Shown here: positions 43,631 through 50,543 of the stretch, in pieces
How the letters are laid out: every line of letters starts with the position of its first letter
Position numbering within the stretch: the first letter of the stretch is position 1
Assembly (NCBI GenBank): GCA_902785705.1
Contig: CACZZN010000021.1
Span: forward strand, 1-50,543
DNA length: 50,543 nucleotides
DNA from: an uncultured Veillonellaceae bacterium
GTDB lineage: Bacteria > Bacillota > Negativicutes > Selenomonadales > Selenomonadaceae
Direction of reading: 5' to 3'
Notes under the pieces: generated by a model
Databases searched by the model: none
Seen by the model: only the letters and a program-made list of their open reading frames with translations
Told to the model about the DNA's origin: nothing
Translations under genes and position numbers: made by a program

Positions 43631-43642
43631 TTATCTCTCTCC

Positions 43643-44440
43643 TCACATCTCTACCCGGTCTTCCTGCCGCAGCTTCTGTGCCACATAATCCTTCAACCGC
43701 GCAACGCCCTTCTCCACATTCGCATCCATCGGCAGATGGCGGATAATCTGGTCAAGATAGCCCCGCTCCTGGATCCTCGCCATGGTCCATGCGAAATTCA
43801 CGTCATAGGCCCACATGAGGCGCACGATCTTGCGGTCCCCAAGGGTTCGGATCCGATAAAAGTCCGCCTGCTTGCCGGATACAAAATCCTCGATGAAGTC
43901 CGGGCTGATTTCCGGATGCCCCTTGCCTTGGACGAAATTCGGCATCTTGTCCTCGTTCTCCTTGGACAGATAGGGATTCAGCACCCGATAGATATCCAGC
44001 TTGTCCGCATCCCTGAGCATCTTCCCGAAAACCAGCAGCCGTCCGCCCGTGTCCGCAGGAAGAATTTTCTTGTTATGATGCCGGATGGCAAAGCACACTG
44101 CCTCATAATCCTCTTCCGATAACTTATGGAAGCAGGGAAGCTCCCCTATGACCTTGACCCCAAGCTCCGCATGATCCTCGGAATGGGCATCATTGAATGT
44201 CCGATACAGCGTATACTGATGAAACCTTCCCACATCGTGGAACAGCCCCATGATCTCCGCAAGAGCCGTATCATGCTCCGAAAGTCCCAGGTGCTTTGCC
44301 AGGGCCACCATGTTCGCCGTCACATAGCCCGTATGCTCCTCCTTGACCCGGATGCCCTGCTGCACTTCCTCATCCTCCGTATAGAAGGATTTCATGTACC
44401 CAGCCATCCATGTATGCATTTCCCGCAACAATTCTTTCAC
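43643..44440 (-). CDS. HD-domain hydrolase
   Basis: A 265-residue cytoplasmic protein with an HD phosphohydrolase core: EEHTGYVTANMVALA (metal His about 36), MGLFHDVGRFHQY (HD about 68-69), HAELGVKVI and FGKMLRDADKLDIY. These match metal-dependent phosphohydrolases in general, but the substrate is unknown. The GTG start at 44440 has GGGGCGG upstream, and the longer frame encodes a hydrophobic stretch over the promoter. It is the first gene of the unit leading into glnS. Confidence 0.85.
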   Translation of the reverse strand: MKELLREMHTWMAGYMKSFYTEDEEVQQGIRVKEEHTGYVTANMVALAKHLGLSEHDTALAEIMGLFHDVGRFHQYTLYRTFNDAHSEDHAELGVKVIGELPCFHKLSEEDYEAVCFAIRHHNKKILPADTGGRLLVFGKMLRDADKLDIYRVLNPYLSKENEDKMPNFVQGKGHPEISPDFIEDFVSGKQADFYRIRTLGDRKIVRLMWAYDVNFAWTMARIQERGYLDQIIRHLPMDANVEKGVARLKDYVAQKLRQEDRVEM

Positions 44441-44483
44441 AACGACCGCCCCTGCCAAAAAACATAAAATTCCAACAAGGCAC

Positions 44484-44512
44484 ATTATACAACGAAAATC
44501 CGAATTTGCACA
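44484..44512 (-). promoter_or_regulatory. Probable promoter of the HD-glnS unit
   Basis: Clear -10 TATAAT with a weak -35 (TGTGCA, 17-base spacing) on the minus strand, about 45 bases upstream of the HD gene GTG and just past the tRNA terminator. Confidence 0.5.
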
Positions 44513-44523
44513 GTACCCAAAAC

Positions 44524-44547
44524 AAAAAGACCGCCCAAAGACGGTCT
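44524..44547 (-). terminator. Terminator after tRNA-Glu
   Basis: AGACCG/CGGTCT stem extended by G-C and G-T pairs, four-base loop, then TTTTTG on the minus strand, 15 bases past the tRNA. Confidence 0.8.
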
Positions 44548-44562
44548 CTGTTCATGCAAAAC

Positions 44563-44638
44563 TGGTGACGCCAGCGGGATTCGAACCCGCGAACCCGCCG
44601 TGAAAGGGCGGTGTCTTAACCTCTTGACGATGGCGCCA
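44563..44638 (-). tRNA. tRNA-Glu (UUC)
   Basis: A 76-base cloverleaf including an encoded CCA. The anticodon stem CCGCC/GGCGG encloses loop CTTTCAC, with anticodon TTC. The acceptor TGGCGCC pairs with GGCGTCA with one G-T pair. It directly follows tRNA-Asn with no spacer. Confidence 0.96.
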
Positions 44639-44714
44639 TGGCTCCCCGAGCAGGACTCGAACCTGCGACAGCCTGATTAACAGTCAGGTGCTCTACCGGC
44701 TGAGCTATCGAGGA
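44639..44714 (-). tRNA. tRNA-Asn (GUU)
   Basis: A 76-base cloverleaf including an encoded CCA. The anticodon loop CTGTTAA has anticodon GTT, and the acceptor TCCTCGA pairs with TCGGGGA. It is first in a two-tRNA transcript with tRNA-Glu. Confidence 0.96.
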
Positions 44715-44744
44715 ATCATACGGTGTCATGCACCAGCAAGACGT

Positions 44745-44789
44745 ATTATACTACGCGACTGTATAGAATGCAAGCTTTTTTTGTGTCAA
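44745..44789 (-). promoter_or_regulatory. Tandem sigma-A-type promoters of the tRNA-Asn/tRNA-Glu unit
   Basis: Proximal: TTGCAT, 17 bases, TATAAT (44745-44773). Distal and overlapping: TTGACA, 18 bases, TATACA (44760-44789). Both are on the minus strand, 30-45 bases upstream of tRNA-Asn. Confidence 0.8.
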
Positions 44790-44807
44790 TTCATCTTGTG
44801 ATTCGCT

Positions 44808-45305
44808 TCAGAAACGATGCGTATCCATATCCTCCATGACCAGTTTTTCCAGAAGTTCTGCCGTCATGTCCCGCTCGCAGTAGACGCGCAGCCCATGCTT
44901 CAGCAGCAGTGCCGTCGCAACGCCCTGCCCGCGCACCTTTTTGCCCGTAAAGCTGCCATCATGGATGCGCCGCACGCCGCAGGACGGGCTTCCTTCCTTG
45001 AGAATCGCCACCGCAGCCGCGTAATCCTGAGCGATTTTCAGCAGTTTTTCCGCGCCCATCAGCAGATATTCCGTGGTCTCCCTGCCCTCCGCATCAAAAG
45101 CCTGCCCTTTGCCTGCCAGCACCTTTTTGCCCGACACATGGGCAAGCTCCATCGGAGGGCGGGGAACCGGCATCATGGCAAGACACTCGGGGCATACCGC
45201 CACAAAGCGCTCGCACTCGTTGTACTGCAGCAGCAGCTCATGAGCGTTCGAGCCGCCGTCGTATCGCACACTGTGCCCCAATAGACAAGCACTTACCAAG
45301 ATCAT
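44808..45305 (-). CDS. DUF523 family protein
   Basis: A 165-residue protein beginning MILVSACLLGHSVRYDGGSN, with VCPECLAMMPVPRPPME and AILKEGSPSCGV: the Cys-containing signatures of DUF523. The conserved cysteines suggest metal or iron-sulfur binding; the function is not established. The start at 45305 has AGAGG seven bases upstream. It follows fhs by 27 bases and is probably co-transcribed with it. Confidence 0.88.
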   Translation of the reverse strand: MILVSACLLGHSVRYDGGSNAHELLLQYNECERFVAVCPECLAMMPVPRPPMELAHVSGKKVLAGKGQAFDAEGRETTEYLLMGAEKLLKIAQDYAAAVAILKEGSPSCGVRRIHDGSFTGKKVRGQGVATALLLKHGLRVYCERDMTAELLEKLVMEDMDTHRF

Positions 45306-45332
45306 GCCCACGCCTCTTTTCTGCGGTATGAT

Positions 45333-47000
45333 TCAGAACAACCCTGTGATCCTCCCATCCTCGGTGATGTCCATATTCTCTGCCGCGGGCTTTTTCGGAA
45401 GCCCCGGCATGGTGAGGATATCACCCGTCAACGCTACCAAAAAGCCGGCGCCCGCGGATATGCGCAGCTCGCGCACCGTCACGCGGAACCCCTTCGGCCT
45501 GCCGAGTTTCGATGCGTCATCCGACAGAGAATACTGCGTCTTCGCCATGCACACAGGCATCTTGTCGAAACCGGCCGCCTCGATATCCGCAAGCTGCTTC
45601 TTTGCCTCATCTGTAAGGTCTACACCATCAGCGCCATAGATTTCCCTTGCGATGGCTTCCAGCTTATTGGGCACGGTGTCCTTTTCATCGTAAATGAAAC
45701 GGAAATCGGCCTGCTTCCGCATCGCCTCCTCCACCTTTTCCGCAAGCGCGAGACCGCCTGTTCCGCCTTTCGCCCACACCTCGGAAAGCGCCACGCTCGC
45801 GCCAAGTTCCTCGCACTTCCGCTCCACGAAATCCAGTTCTTCCTTCGTATCCGTAGGAAATGCGTTGATGGCAACCACGGCGGGAAGCCCGAATTTCCGG
45901 ATATTCTCGATATGTTTCGTGAGATTTGCAAGCCCCTTTTCCAATGCCTGCATATCCACCTTGTCCAGTTCGCCCTTCGCCATGCCTCCGTGCATTTTCA
46001 GAGCGCGCACCGTTGCCACGATGACCACCGCATCGGGATGAATGCCCGCAAAGCGGCACTTGATGTCCAAAAACTTCTCCGCGCCCAGATCCGCGCCGAA
46101 GCCTGCCTCCGTCACCACATAATCCGCGAGTTTCAGCGCAAATTTCGTCGCCATGATGCTGTTGCAGCCATGCGCGATATTCGCGAAGGGCCCGCCATGG
46201 ATGAGGGCAGGCGTTCCCTCCAAGGTCTGTACCAGATTCGGCTTGATGGCATCCTTAAAGAGCAGAGTGAGCGCCCCGGTCACACTCAGTTCCTTAGCGC
46301 GCACCACGCGTCCGTCACGCGTATAGGCCACCACGATCTCCCCCAGGCGGCGCTTCATATCCTCCAGACTGTCCGCAAGGCAGAGGATCGCCATCATCTC
46401 AGAGGCCACGGTGATATCAAAGCCCGTCTCGCGCGGCACGCCGTGCGCCCTGCCGCCGAGCCCGACCACCACGTTGCGGAGCGCACGGTCATTGAGATCC
46501 AGCACACGTTTCCATACCACGCGGCGCACATCGATGTCCAGCGCATTGCCCTGCTGGATATGGTTGTCGATGACCGCCGCCAACAGGTTATGCGCCGTCG
46601 TGATCGCATGAAAATCCCCGGTGAAATGCAGGTTGATGTCCTCCATCGGAACAACCTGCGCATAGCCGCCGCCTGCCGCGCCGCCCTTCAAGCCAAAGCA
46701 TGGCCCCAAGGAAGGCTCCCGCAAGGCGACCACCACTTTCTTCCCTTGATGGTGGAACGCATCCGCGAGGCCCACGCTGTTCGTGGTCTTGCCTTCTCCC
46801 GCAGGCGTCGGGTTGATGGCCGTCACGAGTACCAGTTTCCCATTGGGACGTCCCTTCAATTCCTCCCACATCGAAAGGGGCAGTTTTGCCTTGTACTTTC
46901 CGTAAAGCTCCAGCTCATCCTCCGAAATCCCCAGCTGTGCCGCTATTTTTTTGATCGGACAAATATTTGCCTCCTGTGCAATCTCCACATCCGTCTTCAT
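45333..47000 (-). CDS. fhs: Formate-tetrahydrofolate ligase
   Basis: ATP-dependent formation of 10-formyl-tetrahydrofolate from formate, 555 residues. The ATP-binding loop TPAGEGKTT is at about 65-73, and [21 protein letters not shown] is the family's second signature. The ATG at 47000 has GGAGGGAGG upstream. The enzyme supplies one-carbon units to purine synthesis or formate assimilation. It has its own sigma-H-like promoter, and folD is not in the window. Confidence 0.97.
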   Translation of the reverse strand: MKTDVEIAQEANICPIKKIAAQLGISEDELELYGKYKAKLPLSMWEELKGRPNGKLVLVTAINPTPAGEGKTTNSVGLADAFHHQGKKVVVALREPSLGPCFGLKGGAAGGGYAQVVPMEDINLHFTGDFHAITTAHNLLAAVIDNHIQQGNALDIDVRRVVWKRVLDLNDRALRNVVVGLGGRAHGVPRETGFDITVASEMMAILCLADSLEDMKRRLGEIVVAYTRDGRVVRAKELSVTGALTLLFKDAIKPNLVQTLEGTPALIHGGPFANIAHGCNSIMATKFALKLADYVVTEAGFGADLGAEKFLDIKCRFAGIHPDAVVIVATVRALKMHGGMAKGELDKVDMQALEKGLANLTKHIENIRKFGLPAVVAINAFPTDTKEELDFVERKCEELGASVALSEVWAKGGTGGLALAEKVEEAMRKQADFRFIYDEKDTVPNKLEAIAREIYGADGVDLTDEAKKQLADIEAAGFDKMPVCMAKTQYSLSDDASKLGRPKGFRVTVRELRISAGAGFLVALTGDILTMPGLPKKPAAENMDITEDGRITGLF

Positions 47001-47053
47001 GCCTGTCCTCCCTCCAGCGGAAAACCCTAACCGCAAACATACATACAGGTGTC

Positions 47054-47083
47054 AAATTCTACAGACAAGTCCTGCACTCCTGC
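47054..47083 (-). promoter_or_regulatory. Sigma-H-like promoter of fhs
   Basis: GCAGGAGTG, 12 bases, GTA GAATTT on the minus strand, about 50 bases upstream of the ATG. The AGGA and GAAT cores and the spacing fit sigma-H; the three bases after AGGA do not. An alternative sigma-A pair, TTGTCT-17-TATGTA, overlaps it. Confidence 0.5.
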
Positions 47084-47147
47084 TAAACAAACAAAAAAGG
47101 GAAATCCTACTGCCTTACCTTCAACAGAATAACGCACTTAAGGATAG

Positions 47148-49004
47148 TTATTTGACAGCCGTCATTTCGCCGTTCCGTACGACAAAATGAATGGTTTCCG
47201 AAGCGGCTGCCTCATTGCGCGCAGTGATGAAACGGAACGCAAAGGCGTAGGTGTCATCTGGGAGCGGCTCGTCCTTCAAAACAGGCGCACCGTGCAAAGT
47301 GAACGTTTCGCCCTCCCATTCTTGCTCCCGCTCATCGAAAAACAGTGGCGTGATCCTATCGCCGGGTTTGAGCTGCAGGATTTGCCGGTCCAGCCAGCCA
47401 TTGTTCAGGATACGGTTGACACTGAGTATCTCAAACGATTCCCGCGCGAAATTGTAGGCGGCGGTCAGATAGCATTTTTGACCGTTCAGCATGATGTAGG
47501 AGTAATAAAGATTGTAGTCCGGCTGCTGTTCGCTGAGATACAGGGAAACAAAATGTCCGTTCAAAGCCGGCCATGCTCCGTCAAAGCTCTCCTGGAAGAC
47601 GCCCCGCTCCCAATCCGCATTCACTTTGTCATCACTGCCGAGATAGACGAGGTTCCCTTTGGCATCGTAGAAGCAGAGCAAAAAATCGACGGTACTGATG
47701 GCATTGAGCTCTTCCGGCGAAAGTGTAACGCTGGCCATATTGTTCTCATTGAGAACGACCGGCGCATGTTCTATCTTTTCCACATCAAAGTAGAACCACG
47801 GCATGCCGTCCCTGCCGCCGGAGAGCATATCCCGATAAAGTTCGGAAAAAGCTTTGCTGGCTCCCGGCAAAGCAGCGTAGACTTGCCACGAATCCAAACT
47901 GCCGTCGAGGCTGTAATAGCCGGACAGTCCCGTGCCATACCGCCGATAGGGACCTGCCGTCTTGCATACCACGGCATTCTGCAGCGCCTGCGCGAAGGCG
48001 GGAGCCGTGCTGAGTTCCGACAATTCAGCTGCCAAAGCGCCCAAGTCAACCATGTTGGTGTAGCCGTCGTTGCCATTCGACCCGTAATTTTCCACGCCGC
48101 CCGCCAGACGGTCATAGGCGGTGAAAAAATGGCGCGGATCGCCCTTGGACAATTCCAGCGCTTCCTGTCCCATTTTTTCATAAGCTGCGTTCAATGCGGG
48201 CATTTGCCCCAAGTCAATGAGGGAGAGTGTCGCCATGTCACCGGCCTCATTGTGCTGACAGTAGGGCAGGTAGGTTTCGCAGACAGCAATCCCCAGCTCC
48301 TTCCCGTCGATGGCCGAATTTTTCGCCAAGGCTCCCGCCCATCCGGCATAGTCCGTGCCTGTCCCCGGCATGATTTCCTCCGAAGCGGCCATGTAACGCG
48401 CGAAACCGTACAGGGTGTTCGCCGTCTCGATATTCGCCATAAGACAGGTGTCAAACAGCACGAGGTCAAAGGGCGGCCTCTCCGGATTGGCGGTTTCCAC
48501 GGTCTGCAGCGCCTGCCGCAAATCACCTAGGCTGAGTATGGTTTCATATTTTTCGTCAAAGCAGCAGCCCCCCAGACTGCCGCCGCCATGATCCCAAAAG
48601 AGGAGCATACGATGATCGGCCGGAAATCTTTCCTTGGCGAAACGCAGAAAGCCCTCCAGCGTCTTTTCATCGCCCATGCTGGCATCCTTCAGCCGCTCCA
48701 CCTCGTGAAAACCGGTGCTGTCATAGACATAGCGCCCTAATTCCTTTGCGGATATGCCCTGTGTGTTCCATTTCTTTGCGCCACCGGTCTGAATGATGAA
48801 TTTCACATTTTCGGGGAGAGGCACGCTTTTCAACGCATTCAGATTCTCTGTGGCTAAACCGTCCTCCGATTCTAAATCCGATCCACACATATAGATATAG
48901 ACCGCCCACTTATCCTGCGCCGCCCCGATCCCTGCACATCCTTCGAGCAGCACTCCCGTCAGCACAACGAAAAACAGTATATAACGCAATACTTTTCTCA
49001 TCAT
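47148..49004 (-). CDS. Clostripain (C11) family cysteine protease, predicted lipoprotein
   Basis: Secreted Arg-type cysteine peptidase of about 618 residues. The N-terminus MMRKVLRYILFFVVLTGVLL is a signal peptide ending in a lipobox-like LEGC (Cys about 23), so the protein is probably membrane-anchored outside the cell. The caspase-like catalytic His lies in FWDHGGGSLGG (about 139) and the Cys in LFDTCLMAN (about 187). The C-terminal half is unlike classical clostripain and may be beta-rich. Starts at 49004 and 49001 are both possible. It lies between the trxB terminator and fhs, with its own sigma-H-like promoter. Confidence 0.88.
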   Translation of the reverse strand: MMRKVLRYILFFVVLTGVLLEGCAGIGAAQDKWAVYIYMCGSDLESEDGLATENLNALKSVPLPENVKFIIQTGGAKKWNTQGISAKELGRYVYDSTGFHEVERLKDASMGDEKTLEGFLRFAKERFPADHRMLLFWDHGGGSLGGCCFDEKYETILSLGDLRQALQTVETANPERPPFDLVLFDTCLMANIETANTLYGFARYMAASEEIMPGTGTDYAGWAGALAKNSAIDGKELGIAVCETYLPYCQHNEAGDMATLSLIDLGQMPALNAAYEKMGQEALELSKGDPRHFFTAYDRLAGGVENYGSNGNDGYTNMVDLGALAAELSELSTAPAFAQALQNAVVCKTAGPYRRYGTGLSGYYSLDGSLDSWQVYAALPGASKAFSELYRDMLSGGRDGMPWFYFDVEKIEHAPVVLNENNMASVTLSPEELNAISTVDFLLCFYDAKGNLVYLGSDDKVNADWERGVFQESFDGAWPALNGHFVSLYLSEQQPDYNLYYSYIMLNGQKCYLTAAYNFARESFEILSVNRILNNGWLDRQILQLKPGDRITPLFFDEREQEWEGETFTLHGAPVLKDEPLPDDTYAFAFRFITARNEAAASETIHFVVRNGEMTAVK

Positions 49005-49037
49005 CGCCTCAACCCTTTCCCCACAGATCTCTATTTC

Positions 49038-49067
49038 ATATTCTACAAACATGCTCTCCATTCCTGC
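49038..49067 (-). promoter_or_regulatory. Sigma-H-like promoter of the C11 protease
   Basis: GCAGGAATG, 12 bases, GTA GAATAT on the minus strand, about 35 bases upstream of the ATG and just past the trxB terminator. It has one mismatch to the sigma-H consensus, at the base after AGGAAT. Confidence 0.6.
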
Positions 49068-49075
49068 AAATGACG

Positions 49076-49104
49076 AAAAAAGGCGCAGGGCAAAAGCCCT
49101 GCGC
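49076..49104 (-). terminator. Terminator after the thioredoxin-reductase-like gene
   Basis: Perfect stem GCGCAGGGC/GCCCTGCGC with a TTTT loop, then CTTTTTT on the minus strand. Confidence 0.9.
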
Positions 49105-49172
49105 GGTAAACCCGTATCAAAGATATCGGACCTCTTCGATACGCAGCCAAAAATAACATCGAAAAGAAACAC

Positions 49173-50126
49173 TTACCAAAGGATGTTTCCCCTTTTCTTA
49201 TTGGCAAGATATTTTTCAGCCAAAATCGCTGCGGCAGTGCCGTCAGCGGCAGCTGTGGTAAGTTGGCGAATCTCCTTTCCCCGCACATCACCGGCAGCGA
49301 ACACCCCCGGCACATTGGTGCGACAGTCTTCACCGGCACGAATGCGCCCGTCTTCGGCCAGTTCCAGTTCATCTCTGAAAAGTGCGGTATTCGGAGAAAC
49401 ACCGATATTGACAAAAATACCATCTACGGCAAGCTCCCGCGTTTCGCCAGAGGCCTTGTCCAAAATTTCCATGCGCTCCAGGCGCGAAGCTCCCTGCAGA
49501 GATTTGACCTCCGTCTCCAGCAGGATCTCCACTTTGCTGTTTTCCCGCAATTTCTCTTGAGAGACTTCATCCGCACGAAGCTGGGAGCGATGCACCAGAT
49601 AGAGCTTTTTTGCGTACTTGGTCAGGAAATTCGCCGCATCCACGGCAGCATTGCCTCCCCCCATGACAGCAATCACCTTGTCCTGGTACATATGTCCATC
49701 GCACAGTTCGCAGTAGTGCACCCCCTTCCCTGCATATTTCCTTTCTTCCGGCAGCGGAAGTTTCCGCCGTTCCATGCCGGAGGCGATAATGACGGCCTCC
49801 GTCTCGTAAATGCAGGATTCCGTTTCGACGAGTTTCGGCGATGCGTTGAGAGACACCTTCTGAATGGCATCGAACTCGTCAATCACTGCCCCAAAGCCTT
49901 CGGCCTGTTCCTGCACTGCTGCAATGAGATCCTTGCCCGATATACCGGGCAACCCCGGGTAATTCTCAATGCCGGTGGCATTGGCAATCTGCCCGCCGAT
50001 GATACCGTTTTCCAAAACCAGCACCGAAAGGTTCATGCGCCCCGCATAAAGCGCCGCCGTGAGCCCTGCCATGCCTGCTCCGATAATCACGATGTCCTTT
50101 TGTATCCGTTTCTTGTCAGTCACCAT
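49173..50126 (-). CDS. Thioredoxin-reductase-like flavoprotein
   Basis: FAD/NAD(P)-binding disulfide reductase of 317 residues. The FAD motif is VIIGAGMAGLTAALYAGR, the redox-active pair lies in CELCDG (Cys139, Cys142), the NAD(P) motif is GGGNAAVDAA (about 156-165) and the C-terminus has GVFAAGDVRG. In standard TrxB the dithiol is CAxC and the NADPH phosphate site is HRRxxxR. Here they are CELC and HRSQLR, so the partner or cofactor may differ. AAGGAGAG precedes the ATG at 50126. No thioredoxin gene is adjacent. It is the first protein gene after the rRNA/tRNA operon. Confidence 0.88.
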   Translation of the reverse strand: MVTDKKRIQKDIVIIGAGMAGLTAALYAGRMNLSVLVLENGIIGGQIANATGIENYPGLPGISGKDLIAAVQEQAEGFGAVIDEFDAIQKVSLNASPKLVETESCIYETEAVIIASGMERRKLPLPEERKYAGKGVHYCELCDGHMYQDKVIAVMGGGNAAVDAANFLTKYAKKLYLVHRSQLRADEVSQEKLRENSKVEILLETEVKSLQGASRLERMEILDKASGETRELAVDGIFVNIGVSPNTALFRDELELAEDGRIRAGEDCRTNVPGVFAAGDVRGKEIRQLTTAAADGTAAAILAEKYLANKKRGNILW

Positions 50127-50178
50127 ATCAATCTCTCCTTCTGTCATGTAACAACACTTCTCTTTTACGCTTCCCCGC

Positions 50179-50205
50179 TCAGTTAGAAATTTTATTTCTT
50201 ACTGA
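50179..50205. repeat. Inverted repeat upstream of the thioredoxin-reductase-like gene
   Basis: TCAGTTAGAAAT and ATTTCTTACTGA are 12-base arms with one mismatch around a three-base centre, about 55 bases upstream of the gene. It could be an operator. No clear promoter pair was seen beside it. Confidence 0.45.
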
Positions 50206-50230
50206 ACGTGCATGACCCATGAACAAGGAA

Positions 50231-50268
50231 AAACAAAAACCTCCACCGTTAGCGAAACGATGGAGGTT
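50231..50268 (-). terminator. Terminator of the rRNA-tRNA operon
   Basis: AACCTCCATCGTT pairs with AACGGTGGAGGTT (one mismatch) around a TCGCT loop, followed by TTTTTGTTT on the minus strand, 11 bases past tRNA-Trp. Confidence 0.85.
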
Positions 50269-50278
50269 GCACATCCAA

Positions 50279-50354
<76 letters not shown>

Positions 50355-50362
50355 AAAAGAAA

Positions 50363-50439
50363 TGGGGCGACTTGTGGGGATCGAACCCACGCATGCTGGA
50401 GCCACAATCCAGTGTGTTAACCGCTTCACCAAAGCCGCC
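50363..50439 (-). tRNA. tRNA-His (GUG)
   Basis: The anticodon stem CTGGA/TCCAG encloses a loop with anticodon GTG. The acceptor GCGGCTT pairs with AAGTCGC, an extra 5' G (G-1) opposite C73 is encoded, and CCA is encoded. It lies between 5S rRNA and tRNA-Trp. Confidence 0.95.
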
Positions 50440-50445
50440 ATCCTA

Positions 50446-50543
50446 AACCGGCAACTACCTATCCTCCCGGCCCGTCTCCAGGCAAGTACTTTCGGCCTCT
50501 ATGTGCTTAACTGCTGTGTTCGGTATGGGAACAGGTGGAACCA
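50446..50543 (-). rRNA. rrf: 5S ribosomal RNA, 3' part (5' end outside the window)
   Basis: The minus strand reads TGGTTCCACCTGTTCCCATA, followed by CCGAACACAGCAGTTAAG, the conserved 5S helix II-III region. It continues to the 3' arm GTAGTTGCCGG. The first ~18 bases lie beyond the right edge. The position implies 16S and 23S genes to the right. Confidence 0.93.

Overview
This 50.5 kb window looks like chromosome from a Negativicutes bacterium (Selenomonas/Mitsuokella-like; inferred from gene content, not proven). It has Bacillota-type operons such as aroQ-pepP-efp, asp23-amaP-DUF2273-nusB and xseA-xseB-ispA-dxs-tlyA-nadK-argR-recN. It uses many TTG starts and carries AGGA-N18-GAAT promoters like those of sigma-H. 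The core is visibly GC-rich, while bases 2100-4950 are clearly AT-rich. Every gene is on the minus strand except one putP-type symporter (38746-40224). The 5S rRNA and all tRNAs are also on the minus strand, so the window is probably one leading-strand segment.

Layout (right to left is the direction of transcription for nearly everything). 50543-50231: the end of an rRNA operon, with partial 5S rRNA, tRNA-His, tRNA-Trp and a terminator. 50126-47148: a thioredoxin-reductase-like flavoprotein, then a clostripain-family lipoprotein protease. 47083-43643: fhs, a DUF523 gene, tRNA-Asn, tRNA-Glu and an HD hydrolase. 43630-40318: glnS, a small unknown gene and an ArsB/NhaD-type transporter. 40224-38746: the lone plus-strand symporter. 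38561-27573: a FAD dehydrogenase and recD2, then an operon of HD phosphohydrolase, M16 peptidase, dapA, ade and yihY. 27387-24054: aroF, tyrA and an aminotransferase, a tyrosine/phenylalanine pathway group that is flanked and interrupted by two small inverted-repeat elements. 24025-20739: usp, an unknown gene, then trmL, murB and lysE. 20702-17689: rpsO, pnp and an unknown gene. 17621-5402: the long core cluster aroQ to recN.

4869-1: a horizontally acquired defence operon, gajA-gajB (Gabija-like OLD nuclease plus UvrD-like helicase) followed by hsdM and the start of hsdS (type I restriction-modification). The genes overlap or sit 20 bases apart. A 5'-truncated dnaC-like remnant separates the operon from the recN terminator. 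In Bacillus the slot after recN holds spoIVB and spo0A; here the defence block occupies it.

The most interesting regulatory signal is a set of six promoters of the form RnAGGAwWW-N11/12-RnnGAATww, the consensus known for sigma-H (Spo0H). They lie upstream of gajA, asp23, pnp, usp, fhs and the clostripain-like protease. Sigma-A-type promoters serve rpsO, trmL, aroF, putP, the FAD dehydrogenase, an HD gene and the tRNAs. If confirmed, the anti-phage operon is wired into a post-exponential or stress regulon alongside envelope-stress and universal-stress genes. No CRISPR array, prophage or intact insertion sequence was seen.
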